A DNA stretch of 64,000 nt, taken from NCBI GenBank assembly GCA_964618215.1, contig CAZTZE010000024.1, forward strand, positions 1-64,000, given 5' to 3'. How positions within the stretch are numbered: the first letter of the stretch is position 1; every line of letters begins with the position of its first letter. The notes beneath the pieces are model-generated. The model was not told the origin of the DNA and ran no database searches. It saw nothing but the letters and a program-made list of their open reading frames with translations. Of this stretch, positions 1 through 7,669 are shown piece by piece. This DNA is from CG2-30-58-95 sp964618215. GTDB lineage: Bacteria > Chloroflexota > Anaerolineae > Anaerolineales > Villigracilaceae. The position numbers and the translations under genes are program-made.

Positions 1-62
1 GACGGGAGACGGGAGACGGAGGACGGAGGACGGAGGACGGGAGACGGGAGACGGAGGACGGA
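1..62. repeat. 7-nt tandem repeat array, GACGGRR units
   Basis: Tandem 7-nt units of the form GACGGGA / GACGGAG run from the window edge up to the start codon of the four-helix-bundle gene. The array continues outside the window. The ATG at 62 follows directly on the last unit, so the gene has almost no separate 5' leader. The same unit type resumes right after the gene. Confidence 0.95.
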
Positions 63-421
63 TGGTGGAAGAGTATAAATTTCAAAAATTGCAGGTGTAT
101 CAACTGGCGTTGGGGTATGTGGACGCAGTGTATGAACTCAGTCGTCTGCTTCCCGAACGTGAACGGTATAACCTTTCGAGTCAGATTGAACGCGCTGCAA
201 CTTCAATCGTATTGAATATTGCCGAAGGTTCCACCGGCCAGACCGACCCGGAACAAAATCGCTTTCTCGGCCTGGCTTTGCGTTCTTATCTCGAAACCAT
301 TGCCTGTTGTGACCTTATCGAACGCCGCGCATATCTCAAGCCAGAGTCCTTGATTGCCCTGCGGGAACAGGGACACCAACTCTTTATCAAACTCTCCGCC
401 TTTCGAAAGTCGCTTCGGTAG
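62..421 (+). CDS. four helix bundle protein (S23-type)
   Basis: The 119-residue protein has the look of the small four-helix-bundle family first described from 23S rRNA intervening sequences (TIGR02436) and related to the Avd accessory protein of diversity-generating retroelements. It starts with the usual F-x-K-L-x-V-Y-Q-L-A helix, then L-P-x-x-E-R-Y-N-L-S-S-Q-I-x-R-A-A-T-S-I and N-I-A-E-G-S, a typical family signature around residues 40-57. No reverse transcriptase, template repeat or rRNA is nearby, so function is unknown. The gene lies inside 7-nt repeats on both sides: its start codon abuts the upstream array and the downstream array begins about 5 nt after its stop. A second, diverged family member at 34560 is also bounded by 7-nt repeats. 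Confidence 0.88.
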   Translation: MVEEYKFQKLQVYQLALGYVDAVYELSRLLPERERYNLSSQIERAATSIVLNIAEGSTGQTDPEQNRFLGLALRSYLETIACCDLIERRAYLKPESLIALREQGHQLFIKLSAFRKSLR

Positions 422-423
422 AG

Positions 424-575
424 AGAAGACCGGGGACGGGAGACGGGAGACGGGAGACGGAAGACGGGAGACGGGAGACGGGAGACGGAGGACGGAGGAC
501 GGGAGACGGAGGACGGAAGACGGAAGACGGAAGACGGGAGACGGACTCCGTCCTCTGTTCCCGGTCTTTCTTCCC
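424..575. repeat. 7-nt tandem repeat array with strand flip
   Basis: About 17 units of GACGGRR (GACGGGA, GACGGAG, GACGGAA) follow the four-helix-bundle gene. Near 541-553 the array passes through the palindrome GACGGACTCCGTC and continues as the complementary type (CCGTCCTC, CCGGTCTTTC). The two arms can pair and form a long hairpin or cruciform. Open frames seen on both strands here are only products of the repeat (Arg-Leu-Pro-Ser-Ser-Val type peptides). Confidence 0.93.
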
Positions 576-642
576 GCATGGTACAATTCAATCGTTACCG
601 CGAGAAACAATGCAAGCCTTAACTTTTTGGAAAACAATCACA

Positions 643-1170
643 ATGGATCAATCCAACCTGCTCGAAAACCTGATTTCCCTTTTGAATGAGCAAGGGATTC
701 AGTTTTGCGTCATTGGCGGTCAGGCTGTCAACGCTTACGTGGACCCCTTAGTAAGCCTCGATCTGGACCTGGTCGTTGCGGTTCACCAACTTGACCAGGT
801 GGAAGAAATCCTCAACCGGTATTTTGTTTTAAAGCGATTTCCGCACAGTTTGAACGTCTCATCAGCCGGTTCTGATCTCAGGGTGCAAATCCAGACGGAC
901 GAGCAATACAGTTCATTTGTCGAACAGGCAGTCGTGCGGACGGTGTTGGGCCTCGAATTGCCGGTCGCCAGTGTGGAAGACGTGTTGCAAGGAAAGATTT
1001 GGGCCGCCCTGGACCCGGAACGAAGCCCTTACAGGATGCTTCGCGAGGGGAGCAAACGGCAAAAGGACCTCGCGGATATTTCCCGCCTTTTGGAGAAGTA
1101 TCCCGAATTGCGCCTAAAAGTTCCGCAGGAAATCCGCGCCCGCTTGGTGGACGAGTCCATGGAAGGATGA
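643..1170 (+). CDS. nucleotidyltransferase-fold protein (AbiEii/MNT-like)
   Basis: The 175-residue product has a nucleotidyltransferase-type start: helix, V-I-G-G-Q-A-V-N-A-Y at about residues 23-32, then the paired acidic residues of S-L-D-L-D-L-V-V-A at 38-46, which would bind metal. A C-terminal helix with K-R-Q-K-D-L-A-D-I-S-R-L-L matches the usual tail of these proteins, in which a K-x-x-D-x-x-D segment completes the active site. Such proteins often act as toxin-antitoxin partners, but no clear partner gene is adjacent. An in-frame ATG at 610 would add 11 residues; 643 was preferred because the family helix begins there. The gene is bounded by 7-nt repeat arrays on both sides. Confidence 0.72.
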   Translation: MDQSNLLENLISLLNEQGIQFCVIGGQAVNAYVDPLVSLDLDLVVAVHQLDQVEEILNRYFVLKRFPHSLNVSSAGSDLRVQIQTDEQYSSFVEQAVVRTVLGLELPVASVEDVLQGKIWAALDPERSPYRMLREGSKRQKDLADISRLLEKYPELRLKVPQEIRARLVDESMEG

Positions 1171-1171
1171 C

Positions 1172-1290
1172 CGGAGACAGAAGACCGGCGACAGAAGACG
1201 GGAGACGGAGGATGGGGGACGGAAGACGGACTCCGTCCTCGGTCCTCGGTCTTCAGTCCTCGGTCCTCAGTCCCCGGTCCTCGGTCTTTT
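1172..1290. repeat. 7-nt tandem repeat array with strand flip
   Basis: Degenerate GACGGRR-type units (GACAGAA, GACGGGA, GATGGGG) run to about 1229, pass through the same GACGGACTCCGTC palindrome seen at 541, and continue as GGTCCTC / GGTCTTC / AGTCCTC units to 1287. Arms of about 55 nt are complementary in type. The array ends 12 nt before the start codon of the rfbC gene, replacing any conventional leader. Confidence 0.93.
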
Positions 1291-1301
1291 CCACATGTGA
1301 A

Positions 1302-1739
1302 ATGAACATACAAAAAACGGCAATCCCCGATGTGTTAATCATAGAACCCAAGGTATTCACTGACGAGCGTGGATTCTTTATGGAAACTTTTCACGCACGC
1401 AAATTCGCAGAACATGGCTTGCCATACAACTTCGTTCAAGACAATCACTCAGGATCCAAAAGGGGAACACTTCGAGGCTTGCATTACCAGATCCGACAGG
1501 CTCAGGGGAAGTTAGTGCGCGTGGTAGAAGGAGAAGTATTCGATGTTGCAGTAGATTTGAGAAAAAGTTCTTCCACCTTTGGTCAATGGGTAGGTACGCG
1601 CCTTGCAGCGGAGAGCAGAATGCAACTTCGGATTCCTGCAGGTTTCGCGCACAGCTTCTATGTTCTTGGCGACTGGGCTGAGGTGATCTATAAAGTAACC
1701 GATTTTTACGATTCTGAATGGGAACGCACGCTACTTTAG
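1302..1739 (+). CDS. rfbC: dTDP-4-dehydrorhamnose 3,5-epimerase, truncated
   Basis: RmlC-family cupin. The start P-D-V-L-I-I-E-P-K-V-F-T-D-E-R-G-F-F-M-E-T-F, the block N-H-S-G-S-K-R-G-T-L-R-G-L-H-Y-Q with its catalytic His, and G-E-V-F-D-V-A-V-D-L-R are diagnostic. The enzyme epimerises dTDP-4-keto-6-deoxyglucose at C3 and C5 on the way to dTDP-rhamnose. The frame stops with TAG after E-R-T-L-L at 146 residues, whereas the family is usually about 180; the next in-frame residues, N-D-P-E-I-G-I, are the expected continuation, so the TAG most likely replaces a Trp codon. The C-terminal tip is then lost to a gene fusion. Activity is doubtful. No rfbA, rfbB or rfbD homologue of the rhamnose pathway is linked on this side. 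Confidence 0.85.
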   Translation: MNIQKTAIPDVLIIEPKVFTDERGFFMETFHARKFAEHGLPYNFVQDNHSGSKRGTLRGLHYQIRQAQGKLVRVVEGEVFDVAVDLRKSSSTFGQWVGTRLAAESRMQLRIPAGFAHSFYVLGDWAEVIYKVTDFYDSEWERTLL

Positions 1740-1958
1740 AATGACCCTGAGATCGGCATCAGGGACTTGACAGAGACCATTGCACGGTTGACTGGGTTTG
1801 AAGGCAAGATTACCTGGGACACTGCGAAGCCCAACGGCCAGCCTCGGCGCAAGCTGGACACCAGCCGGGCTAGGGAGCGCTTCGGCTTTGAGGCGACCAC
1901 GTCCTTCAAGAAAGGGCTGCAACGGACAATTGAATGGTACAATAAGGCTGCGGCTTGA
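1740..1958 (+). pseudogene. remnant: RfbC tip joined to GDP-fucose-synthase-like C-terminus
   Basis: Translating on in the rfbC frame past its TAG gives N-D-P-E-I-G-I, the normal RfbC continuation, then without a break R-D-L-T-E-T-I-A-R-L-T-G-F-E-G-K-I and further residues ending in R-T-I-E-W-Y. The second part matches the C-terminal end of GDP-L-fucose synthase / WcaG-type epimerases (K-P-N-G-Q-P-R-R-K-L-D motif). I infer that a deletion fused the two genes and a later nonsense mutation cut the product. No ribosome binding site is evident for independent translation. Confidence 0.75.
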
Positions 1959-1997
1959 TGAGAAATCCAATGTGTCAGTTGTCAACTGTTTAGCGCT

Positions 1998-3509
1998 GTG
2001 AGTTATCAACCACCCAGTCGGCGTCGTGCCGCCTATGCCATCCTTGTCGGTGGGTACCTCAATATTGGTGTTGTTGCCGTCCTGGGATTGCTGCTCGTTC
2101 CCCTGTATCTCAAATACATTGGCCCTTACCTATATGGGGCGTGGCTTGGCTCCGGTGATATTTTGGGATGGCTGGCGGTCATTGACATGGGGCTGGCCTC
2201 GTTGATGATTCAGAGAATGGGGGCCGCTTATGGCCGCAGTGACCGACAATTGATTTCTCAATACCTGGCTACCGGACTGGCCACGCAAGTGGTGCTGGTG
2301 ACGCTGTTATTCGTCGGCGCAGTAGTGATTTCACGTTGGATTCCTGGTTGGATGGGTGTAAAGGGAAACGATGCAACCATTCTGGCAGGATGCATTGTCC
2401 TGGCAGCAGCCTCAAGCAGTCTCAACATTTTGAACAACGGCATCGCTGGTTTTGCGATGGCGCTCCAACGAACAGTGTTCATGAGCGCTGCTGCCTTGAC
2501 AGGATCTCTAGTTGGGATTGGTGTCACTATCTCGCTTCTGCTGATGGATTGGGGGCTATGGGCTATTCCGTTAGGATGGGTTGTCAGAGAAGTCACCACG
2601 CTGGTGGGAAACACGATTTATGCTTCGTTTGTATATCGGTCGGAAGTCAGCGTTCCTTTACGGCTCAGCCGGAAGGTGTTGCGTGATTTTGGAACCGTGT
2701 CTCCACCCATGTTTCTCAGCAAGCTTGGCGATGCCTTTATGGGGCATAGTGAAGTTGCCCTCATTGCCATCTTCATTAAGCCCGAACTGGCCACGGTGTA
2801 CGTCTTGACACGACGGGCGGCAGATATTATCAGAATGGTGCTGGATCGCTTTGGCGCAGCTACGTTCGCCAGTTTTTCAAATCTGATCGGCACGGGGCAG
2901 AAGGCAAGGGCCGCCGGCATTTATAAGGAAATCATGGACCTGTTTGTACCGGTTGCCGTCTTGTCAATCAGCATGTATCTGGCTGCAAACCAGACGTTCA
3001 TGTCTCTCTGGGTTGGGAATGATCTGTATGGGGGTAACTTGCTTTCTACGCTGATTGGACTGAGCATCCTGGTAGCGGCTGGCAGTAATTTGATCAACTA
3101 TCTCTACGGTGCCACTGGACAAATCGCGCGTGGTTCACTGATTCTATTTGTAGAGGCGCTGGTGCGCCTGGGGCTGATGGTAGTGTTGCTCTGGTGGTTG
3201 AGGCTGCCAGGCTTACCCCTCGCCATTATCTTGACGGGAACTGTGGCTAGCTCGATCACCTTGCGATGGACCAGACAGGAACTCGGCGAAGCGCCAGGGC
3301 TACGTATGGTGTCGATGAAGATGATTGCCTATGGATGTCTACTTGCACTGGGGGCACTGTTAGGGACACGCATATGGGCAGAGACGTGGCTGGGCTTTGT
3401 GCTTCTATGCCTTCTACTGGGCATCACATTTTTCGGTGTAGCCACCTACACAAGTCCTCCCCTACGGGCCTATTCTGTTGGCATAATCTGGCGAATCAAG
3501 AAAAAATGA
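1998..3509 (+). CDS. polysaccharide flippase, Wzx/MATE-like
   Basis: A 503-residue hydrophobic protein with about 12-14 predicted membrane segments and no cytoplasmic domain, as expected for the Wzx branch of the MOP exporter superfamily. It would move lipid-linked oligosaccharide units across the membrane. The N-terminal G-G-Y-L-N-I-G-V-V-A-V-L-G-L-L-L-V-P-L-Y-L and a Gly-rich segment near the first loop (I-G-P-Y-L-Y-G-A-W) are typical. GTG start. It is the first complete gene of the long + strand glycan operon; specificity cannot be told from the sequence. Confidence 0.85.
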   Translation: MSYQPPSRRRAAYAILVGGYLNIGVVAVLGLLLVPLYLKYIGPYLYGAWLGSGDILGWLAVIDMGLASLMIQRMGAAYGRSDRQLISQYLATGLATQVVLVTLLFVGAVVISRWIPGWMGVKGNDATILAGCIVLAAASSSLNILNNGIAGFAMALQRTVFMSAAALTGSLVGIGVTISLLLMDWGLWAIPLGWVVREVTTLVGNTIYASFVYRSEVSVPLRLSRKVLRDFGTVSPPMFLSKLGDAFMGHSEVALIAIFIKPELATVYVLTRRAADIIRMVLDRFGAATFASFSNLIGTGQKARAAGIYKEIMDLFVPVAVLSISMYLAANQTFMSLWVGNDLYGGNLLSTLIGLSILVAAGSNLINYLYGATGQIARGSLILFVEALVRLGLMVVLLWWLRLPGLPLAIILTGTVASSITLRWTRQELGEAPGLRMVSMKMIAYGCLLALGALLGTRIWAETWLGFVLLCLLLGITFFGVATYTSPPLRAYSVGIIWRIKKK

Positions 3510-3695
3510 ACTCGGACGTTATGCATCCCATGATCGAGCAACCCAGTCATTGCATGAAATCGCGTTTTGTTAGGTTTCGGGAAGCATTGCACATCTGTTT
3601 ATCTGATTGTCACCTGGCTAAATGAACTTTCACGCATCCGTGTTGTTGCAGAAAATATATGTTTTTTCAAGTGTAAGCAAAAAGCGAGGACAAGA

Positions 3696-4679
3696 ATGCA
3701 CTATTTGGTAACCGGCGGAGCCGGGTTTATCGGATCTCATTTGACAGAATTTCTGCTTGAAAATGGCCATCACGTAACCGTTGTGGACAATCTGTCGACT
3801 GGCCAATTCAGTAACCTAGCAAGTGTTGCAGATCATTCAGCCTTTCGCATCATCATTGGATCCGTTCGGGACGAAGCATTGATGGAGCCATTGATCCGAG
3901 AGGCCGACGCGATTTTCCATTTGGCATCTGCAGTTGGCGTCAGCCTGATCATGGAACGACCCGTTGAGACGATTGAAACCATCTTTCACGGCACGGATGT
4001 GGTTCTGCGTTATGCATCCCGTTATCACCGCAAGATTCTATTCACGAGTACAAGTGAAGTTTACGGGAAAAGTGATGATGTACCTTTTCGAGAGGACGGC
4101 GACCGGCTCGAAGGGCCGACTACGCTTCATAGATGGGCGTACGCCTGTGTGAAGGCACTGGATGAGTTTTTAGCCCTGGCATACCACAAGACAACCGGGC
4201 TGCCTGTAGTCGTGGTCCGTCTCTTTAATACAGTAGGACCGAGGCAGTCGGCTCACTATGGCATGGTGCTTCCCCGCTTTGTCGAAGCAGCGCTTCAGGG
4301 ACGGACATTGACAGTCTATGGGGATGGACAGCAGACCCGATGCTTTTGCCACGTCCATGATGTTGTCCAGGGGTTGTATGCAGCAATGAACGCACGTGCT
4401 TGTGAAGGACAGGTAATCAATCTTGGTAGTGAGGAGGAAGTTAGCATCCTGGAACTGGCGCGCCAAGTCATCACTGCAACTGGCAGTCAATCAACGATCC
4501 AACAGATTGCCTATGAGCAGGCGTTTCCAGATGGTGGCTTTGAAGACATGCGCCGAAGGGTGCCATCCCTGCACAAGGCTCGTACATTGATCAATTGGAT
4601 GCCAGTCCATACCCTGGCCGATATTGTGCGGGATACGATTGCCGAGCGCCGAGAGTACCTGGGGGTATCAAATGCATAA
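3696..4679 (+). CDS. NAD-dependent sugar-nucleotide epimerase/dehydratase
   Basis: Extended SDR enzyme of 327 residues. The start at 3696 is chosen because the Rossmann motif G-G-A-G-F-I-G-S then falls at residues 7-14. The catalytic pair is in W-A-Y-A-C-V-K (Tyr-x3-Lys), followed by F-N-T-V-G-P-R-Q and V-Y-G-D-G-Q-Q-T-R, which contact the sugar nucleotide in UDP-glucose 4-epimerase and UDP-glucuronate decarboxylase relatives. The exact substrate is not resolved. It overlaps the next gene by 8 nt, indicating translational coupling. Confidence 0.85.
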   Translation: MHYLVTGGAGFIGSHLTEFLLENGHHVTVVDNLSTGQFSNLASVADHSAFRIIIGSVRDEALMEPLIREADAIFHLASAVGVSLIMERPVETIETIFHGTDVVLRYASRYHRKILFTSTSEVYGKSDDVPFREDGDRLEGPTTLHRWAYACVKALDEFLALAYHKTTGLPVVVVRLFNTVGPRQSAHYGMVLPRFVEAALQGRTLTVYGDGQQTRCFCHVHDVVQGLYAAMNARACEGQVINLGSEEEVSILELARQVITATGSQSTIQQIAYEQAFPDGGFEDMRRRVPSLHKARTLINWMPVHTLADIVRDTIAERREYLGVSNA

Positions 4680-5670
4680 AGACACAGTTTTGGAAGGGAA
4701 CGCTGGCGCACCGGCTACCCAAACTGACTCTCTACCATTGAGAGAGCGAATCAAACCTCTGATTCCTTTGCGTTTCCCTGGTTTTGAGCAACACTATATA
4801 CATGGTAAACGTATCTTAGCATTCGGGTTTGAGCCACTGGATTGCCGTGAGTGGCACTCGGAAATGGTGAACAGAATCCTGAACGCCGTTGGACAACGTA
4901 TTCATTTCCCCTTGTATCGCATGGGAGATGGTGAATATGCTTTTGCCATTAGGCGTGCTGAGGATAAATTGCCGCTGGGGAGACTTCGGCCCCGCCAGTT
5001 GGCTAAGCGTCTTATTATGCCTTTCCTTGGTCGCTCTGGCTATCACAAGAGTGGTTCTGTGGAATATGGCTATGAAGTGTATACCTCAGCAGAACGGAAT
5101 GTCCTACAAGCGCGATATGTCGAATGTGTGCAAAAAGTTGCTAGGGATGGAATCCTGGCTTTGGGATTACACAATACTGAGATATATCTCAGGTATATAC
5201 CAGCTATCTTTGACTGGTTTGATGCCAATGGCATCATGCTTCACCACCTCAATTATTTCCACGTCTATTCTGTGTACGTACTTATGCATGGCCCTGACCG
5301 GCATCGATTCCTGAAAGGAAGGCATGTCTTGGTGGTTACCGGTTTGACAGATGAGAAACGCCATGGAATTGAATCAGGTCTTCTACGCGAGGGGGTGGCT
5401 GATGTACAGTTCTTGCCGATTTCACGTAGTAAGGCCATGCTGGATGTGTTAGACCTTTCTGTCGTACGAAAGCCGATTGATCTCGCACTTGTTGGAGCAG
5501 GAGTAGGATCGGCAAATGTCCTCGAGCAACTGCGTCCGCTTCAAACTGTATGCCTTGATGTAGGCTTCTGCCTAAGCACACTAGCGAATCCGGACTTGCG
5601 GTGGAAGCGGCCATTCTGTGTGCCGGATGAGGAGTTTGACCTATCTCGGGCGGTGCAGTTCCTAGAGTAA
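4672..5670 (+). CDS. probable GT-D-fold glycosyltransferase
   Basis: A soluble protein of 332 residues without membrane segments. Around residues 82-90 it has Y-R-M-G-D-G-E-Y-A-F, which resembles the R-x-G-D-G-E signature of the GT-D (DUF1792) glycosyltransferases. A C-terminal Rossmann-like half carries G-R-H-V-L-V-V-T-G-L and L-A-L-V-G-A-G-V-G-S, as in that family, where these loops bind the sugar nucleotide. The start codon lies inside the end of the upstream epimerase gene. The assignment rests on motif resemblance only; a function in tailoring the glycan of this locus is inferred from position. Confidence 0.55.
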   Translation: MHKDTVLEGNAGAPATQTDSLPLRERIKPLIPLRFPGFEQHYIHGKRILAFGFEPLDCREWHSEMVNRILNAVGQRIHFPLYRMGDGEYAFAIRRAEDKLPLGRLRPRQLAKRLIMPFLGRSGYHKSGSVEYGYEVYTSAERNVLQARYVECVQKVARDGILALGLHNTEIYLRYIPAIFDWFDANGIMLHHLNYFHVYSVYVLMHGPDRHRFLKGRHVLVVTGLTDEKRHGIESGLLREGVADVQFLPISRSKAMLDVLDLSVVRKPIDLALVGAGVGSANVLEQLRPLQTVCLDVGFCLSTLANPDLRWKRPFCVPDEEFDLSRAVQFLE

Positions 5671-5748
5671 GTGTCTTCTAAGGAAATGGAGGAGGAACAA
5701 GTCTACCACCGTTAATCGATCGAAGCATCGAGATTTCGAGGGATACTA

Positions 5749-6636
5749 ATGGCCTACGGCAATGAAAAATCAAAATTCCATAGCACATTGAATGCATGGC
5801 GACTATCCAGAACGGATTTGCTGATTGTAGTAAGTCTTACTGGCGTAGTCGCTCTGGCGAGCGGTTCAGTCATACTCGTACTACCTCGTTTTGCTGAAGC
5901 ATTGATTCCGGCTATCGTAATCGGTGGCATTTCGGCATTGGTACTTGCTATACGGCGCCATGATGTGGCAGCTCTAATTACGCGCGAGAAGGCATTGTAT
6001 CAGCAGATTGAAGCCTTAATTACTCTATCGCGGTTCATGCATTTACGACTGCCACTACCTCCTTTCCGTGAAGGCGCGATTTCGCCGGATCTGGGTCTTT
6101 TATTGTACCAGGAACTGTCGCTGCTTACGCCTGCGTGCATTGTGGAGTGCGGGGCTGGGGTATCAACTTTGATCATCGGTTACTTTTTGCAAAAACAGGG
6201 CAGAGGACACTTGATCTCACTAGAGCATGATCCTATGTGGGCAACTAGGGTAAGAAAATGGGTTGACCATCATAATTTGCAGGAGCAGGTCACTGTCTTG
6301 GAATGCCCATTGGAACCGATAGCAATCCAGGGAAGGGAATATCAATGGTACGCAAAAACGGGTTGGGAGTCGTGTTTCTTGAATAATGCGACAATTGATT
6401 TTGTATTCGTTGATGGTCCGCCCGAGTGGACCCATCAATGGGCCCGTTACCCCATGTTGCCCCTCCTAAGGCCTTTTTTATCTCCTCAGTGTGAAATCCT
6501 AGTTGACGATGTTGATCGGCAGAATGATCGTAAGACAGTGTTACGGTGGGTAACCGAGTTCGATACAGCAGTGGAATTCTTGCCTTGTGAGGAAGGAGCT
6601 GCTATTTTGCGATTTAGCCCACTGGTTACAAGGTAA
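5749..6636 (+). CDS. membrane-anchored class I SAM methyltransferase-like protein
   Basis: The 295-residue product starts with two hydrophobic segments (about residues 24-46 and 53-67), then a helix, and from about residue 110 a class I methyltransferase fold. Motif I is I-V-E-C-G-A-G-V-S-T-L, the acidic residue that binds the ribose is in L-I-S-L-E-H-D, and D-F-V-F-V-D-G-P-P is motif IV, as in the Methyltransf_24 group. It sits in the glycan operon and may modify a lipid-linked sugar, which is inference. The 78-nt gap upstream holds nothing recognisable. Confidence 0.68.
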   Translation: MAYGNEKSKFHSTLNAWRLSRTDLLIVVSLTGVVALASGSVILVLPRFAEALIPAIVIGGISALVLAIRRHDVAALITREKALYQQIEALITLSRFMHLRLPLPPFREGAISPDLGLLLYQELSLLTPACIVECGAGVSTLIIGYFLQKQGRGHLISLEHDPMWATRVRKWVDHHNLQEQVTVLECPLEPIAIQGREYQWYAKTGWESCFLNNATIDFVFVDGPPEWTHQWARYPMLPLLRPFLSPQCEILVDDVDRQNDRKTVLRWVTEFDTAVEFLPCEEGAAILRFSPLVTR

Positions 6637-6665
6637 GGGGACTATGGCATCGTCCAGTTCAGTAA

Positions 6666-6833
6666 GAAACTAAAGATCCGGGATATAGAACTCGGTTGGC
6701 TCTGGTGTTGAATGCTCGTAATCAGCCCGAAGATAGAAATAGAGCGGTACATTTGCTTGAGGATGTTGTAGGGCAGTTTCCTCAGTGGCGCGAAGCTGTA
6801 ATCCTTTTGGAACAGCTAAAGAAAGACCGATAA
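6666..6833 (+). pseudogene. remnant of a TPR protein C-terminus
   Basis: A start-less 55-codon open stretch reads Y-R-T-R-L-A-L-V-L-N-A-R-N-Q-P-E-D-R-N-R-A and ends in V-I-L-L-E-Q-L-K-K-D-R before a TAA. It aligns with the end of the complete TPR protein at 8681-9724 (L-A-Q-A-L-V-L-R-S-E-G-N-D-R-M-R-A and E-A-A-N-L-L-Q-S-L): same motif order and length but diverged. I read it as the tail of a second TPR gene, most of which has been deleted. It lies in the otherwise empty 232-nt gap before the deacetylase gene. Confidence 0.65.
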
Positions 6834-6868
6834 AGCAAACTTGCGCGGTCACAGGGAGAACCGTAAAG

Positions 6869-7642
6869 ATGAATGTTAGTTACGTGACTACGAGCTGGGA
6901 TGATGGACATCCTGAAGATATCCACATAATAGAATTATTGGAGAGATACAAACTTCGGGGTACCTTCTACGTTCCTACTGACCAATCGTCCATTCGCATG
7001 TCTAATGAGGCATTGAGACGCTTAGCATACACTCAAGAAATTGGTGCGCATACCATTCACCATGAACACTTGGTCGGGCTTTCAGATGATCGACTATGGA
7101 GGGAGGTCTCTGGTTCTAAGGAGATTCTGGAACAGATTGTTGGTTGCCCGGTCGTCATGTTCTGTTACCCGTATGGGCAATATGACGAATCTGTTCGTGA
7201 GATTGTCAAAAGGGCTGGATTCAGGGGTGCTAGGACTACGCGCACCTTTGTCGTTAATGATAGGTTCGACGCGTTGGAAATGGGAACTACACTGCATGTT
7301 TTTCCCCATCCTTACCTGCCGGCGCGGCTGGATTGGCAGACTCTACGCTACACATTGCTTAGAAATAGATATCTTGCAATTAATATATACCACTTGCGAT
7401 TGTCTATAGGGGCGTTCGTGAATTGGGTGGAACTAGCCAAGAGAATATTCGATTATGTACTGAACAATGGTGGAGTGTGGCATCTGTGGGGACATTCTTG
7501 GGAAATTGATCATTTTAGGATGTGGAATCAATTGGAGCAGGTTCTGGAATATATCTCGGGGCGGCGCGAAGTGTTATATCTAACTAATGGAGAGCTGATA
7601 GCTTTTTTGAAGAAGCAGAATGAGGACCATTGTCCAGAATGA
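6869..7642 (+). CDS. polysaccharide deacetylase family protein
   Basis: NodB-homology enzyme of 257 residues. The S-W-D-D-G-H motif at residues 9-14 supplies the catalytic base and metal Asp; the metal-binding H-x3-H is in H-T-I-H-H-E-H-L; F-C-Y-P-Y-G-Q-Y-D is the family's third motif. The enzyme would remove N- or O-acetyl groups from a glycan. There is no signal peptide, so it probably acts in the cytoplasm on a lipid-linked or soluble precursor. Start 6869 is preferred because the fold begins right after it. Confidence 0.82.
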   Translation: MNVSYVTTSWDDGHPEDIHIIELLERYKLRGTFYVPTDQSSIRMSNEALRRLAYTQEIGAHTIHHEHLVGLSDDRLWREVSGSKEILEQIVGCPVVMFCYPYGQYDESVREIVKRAGFRGARTTRTFVVNDRFDALEMGTTLHVFPHPYLPARLDWQTLRYTLLRNRYLAINIYHLRLSIGAFVNWVELAKRIFDYVLNNGGVWHLWGHSWEIDHFRMWNQLEQVLEYISGRREVLYLTNGELIAFLKKQNEDHCPE

Positions 7643-7669
7643 ATTTGCAGAAAGAGGTTTATTTTCCAA

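Noticed and set aside
62..421. Four-helix-bundle gene considered as Avd of a diversity-generating retroelement
   Set aside because: No reverse transcriptase, template repeat or variable repeat pair with A-specific changes was seen in the window.
203..689. Three overlapping open frames on both strands, rich in Arg-Leu-Pro-Ser-Ser-Val
   Set aside because: They are translations of the 7-nt repeat array; a unit length of 7 keeps all frames open. No family match and no start signals.
1..1290. 7-nt arrays considered as a CRISPR array
   Set aside because: Units are 7 nt without spacers of regular length, and no cas genes are near.
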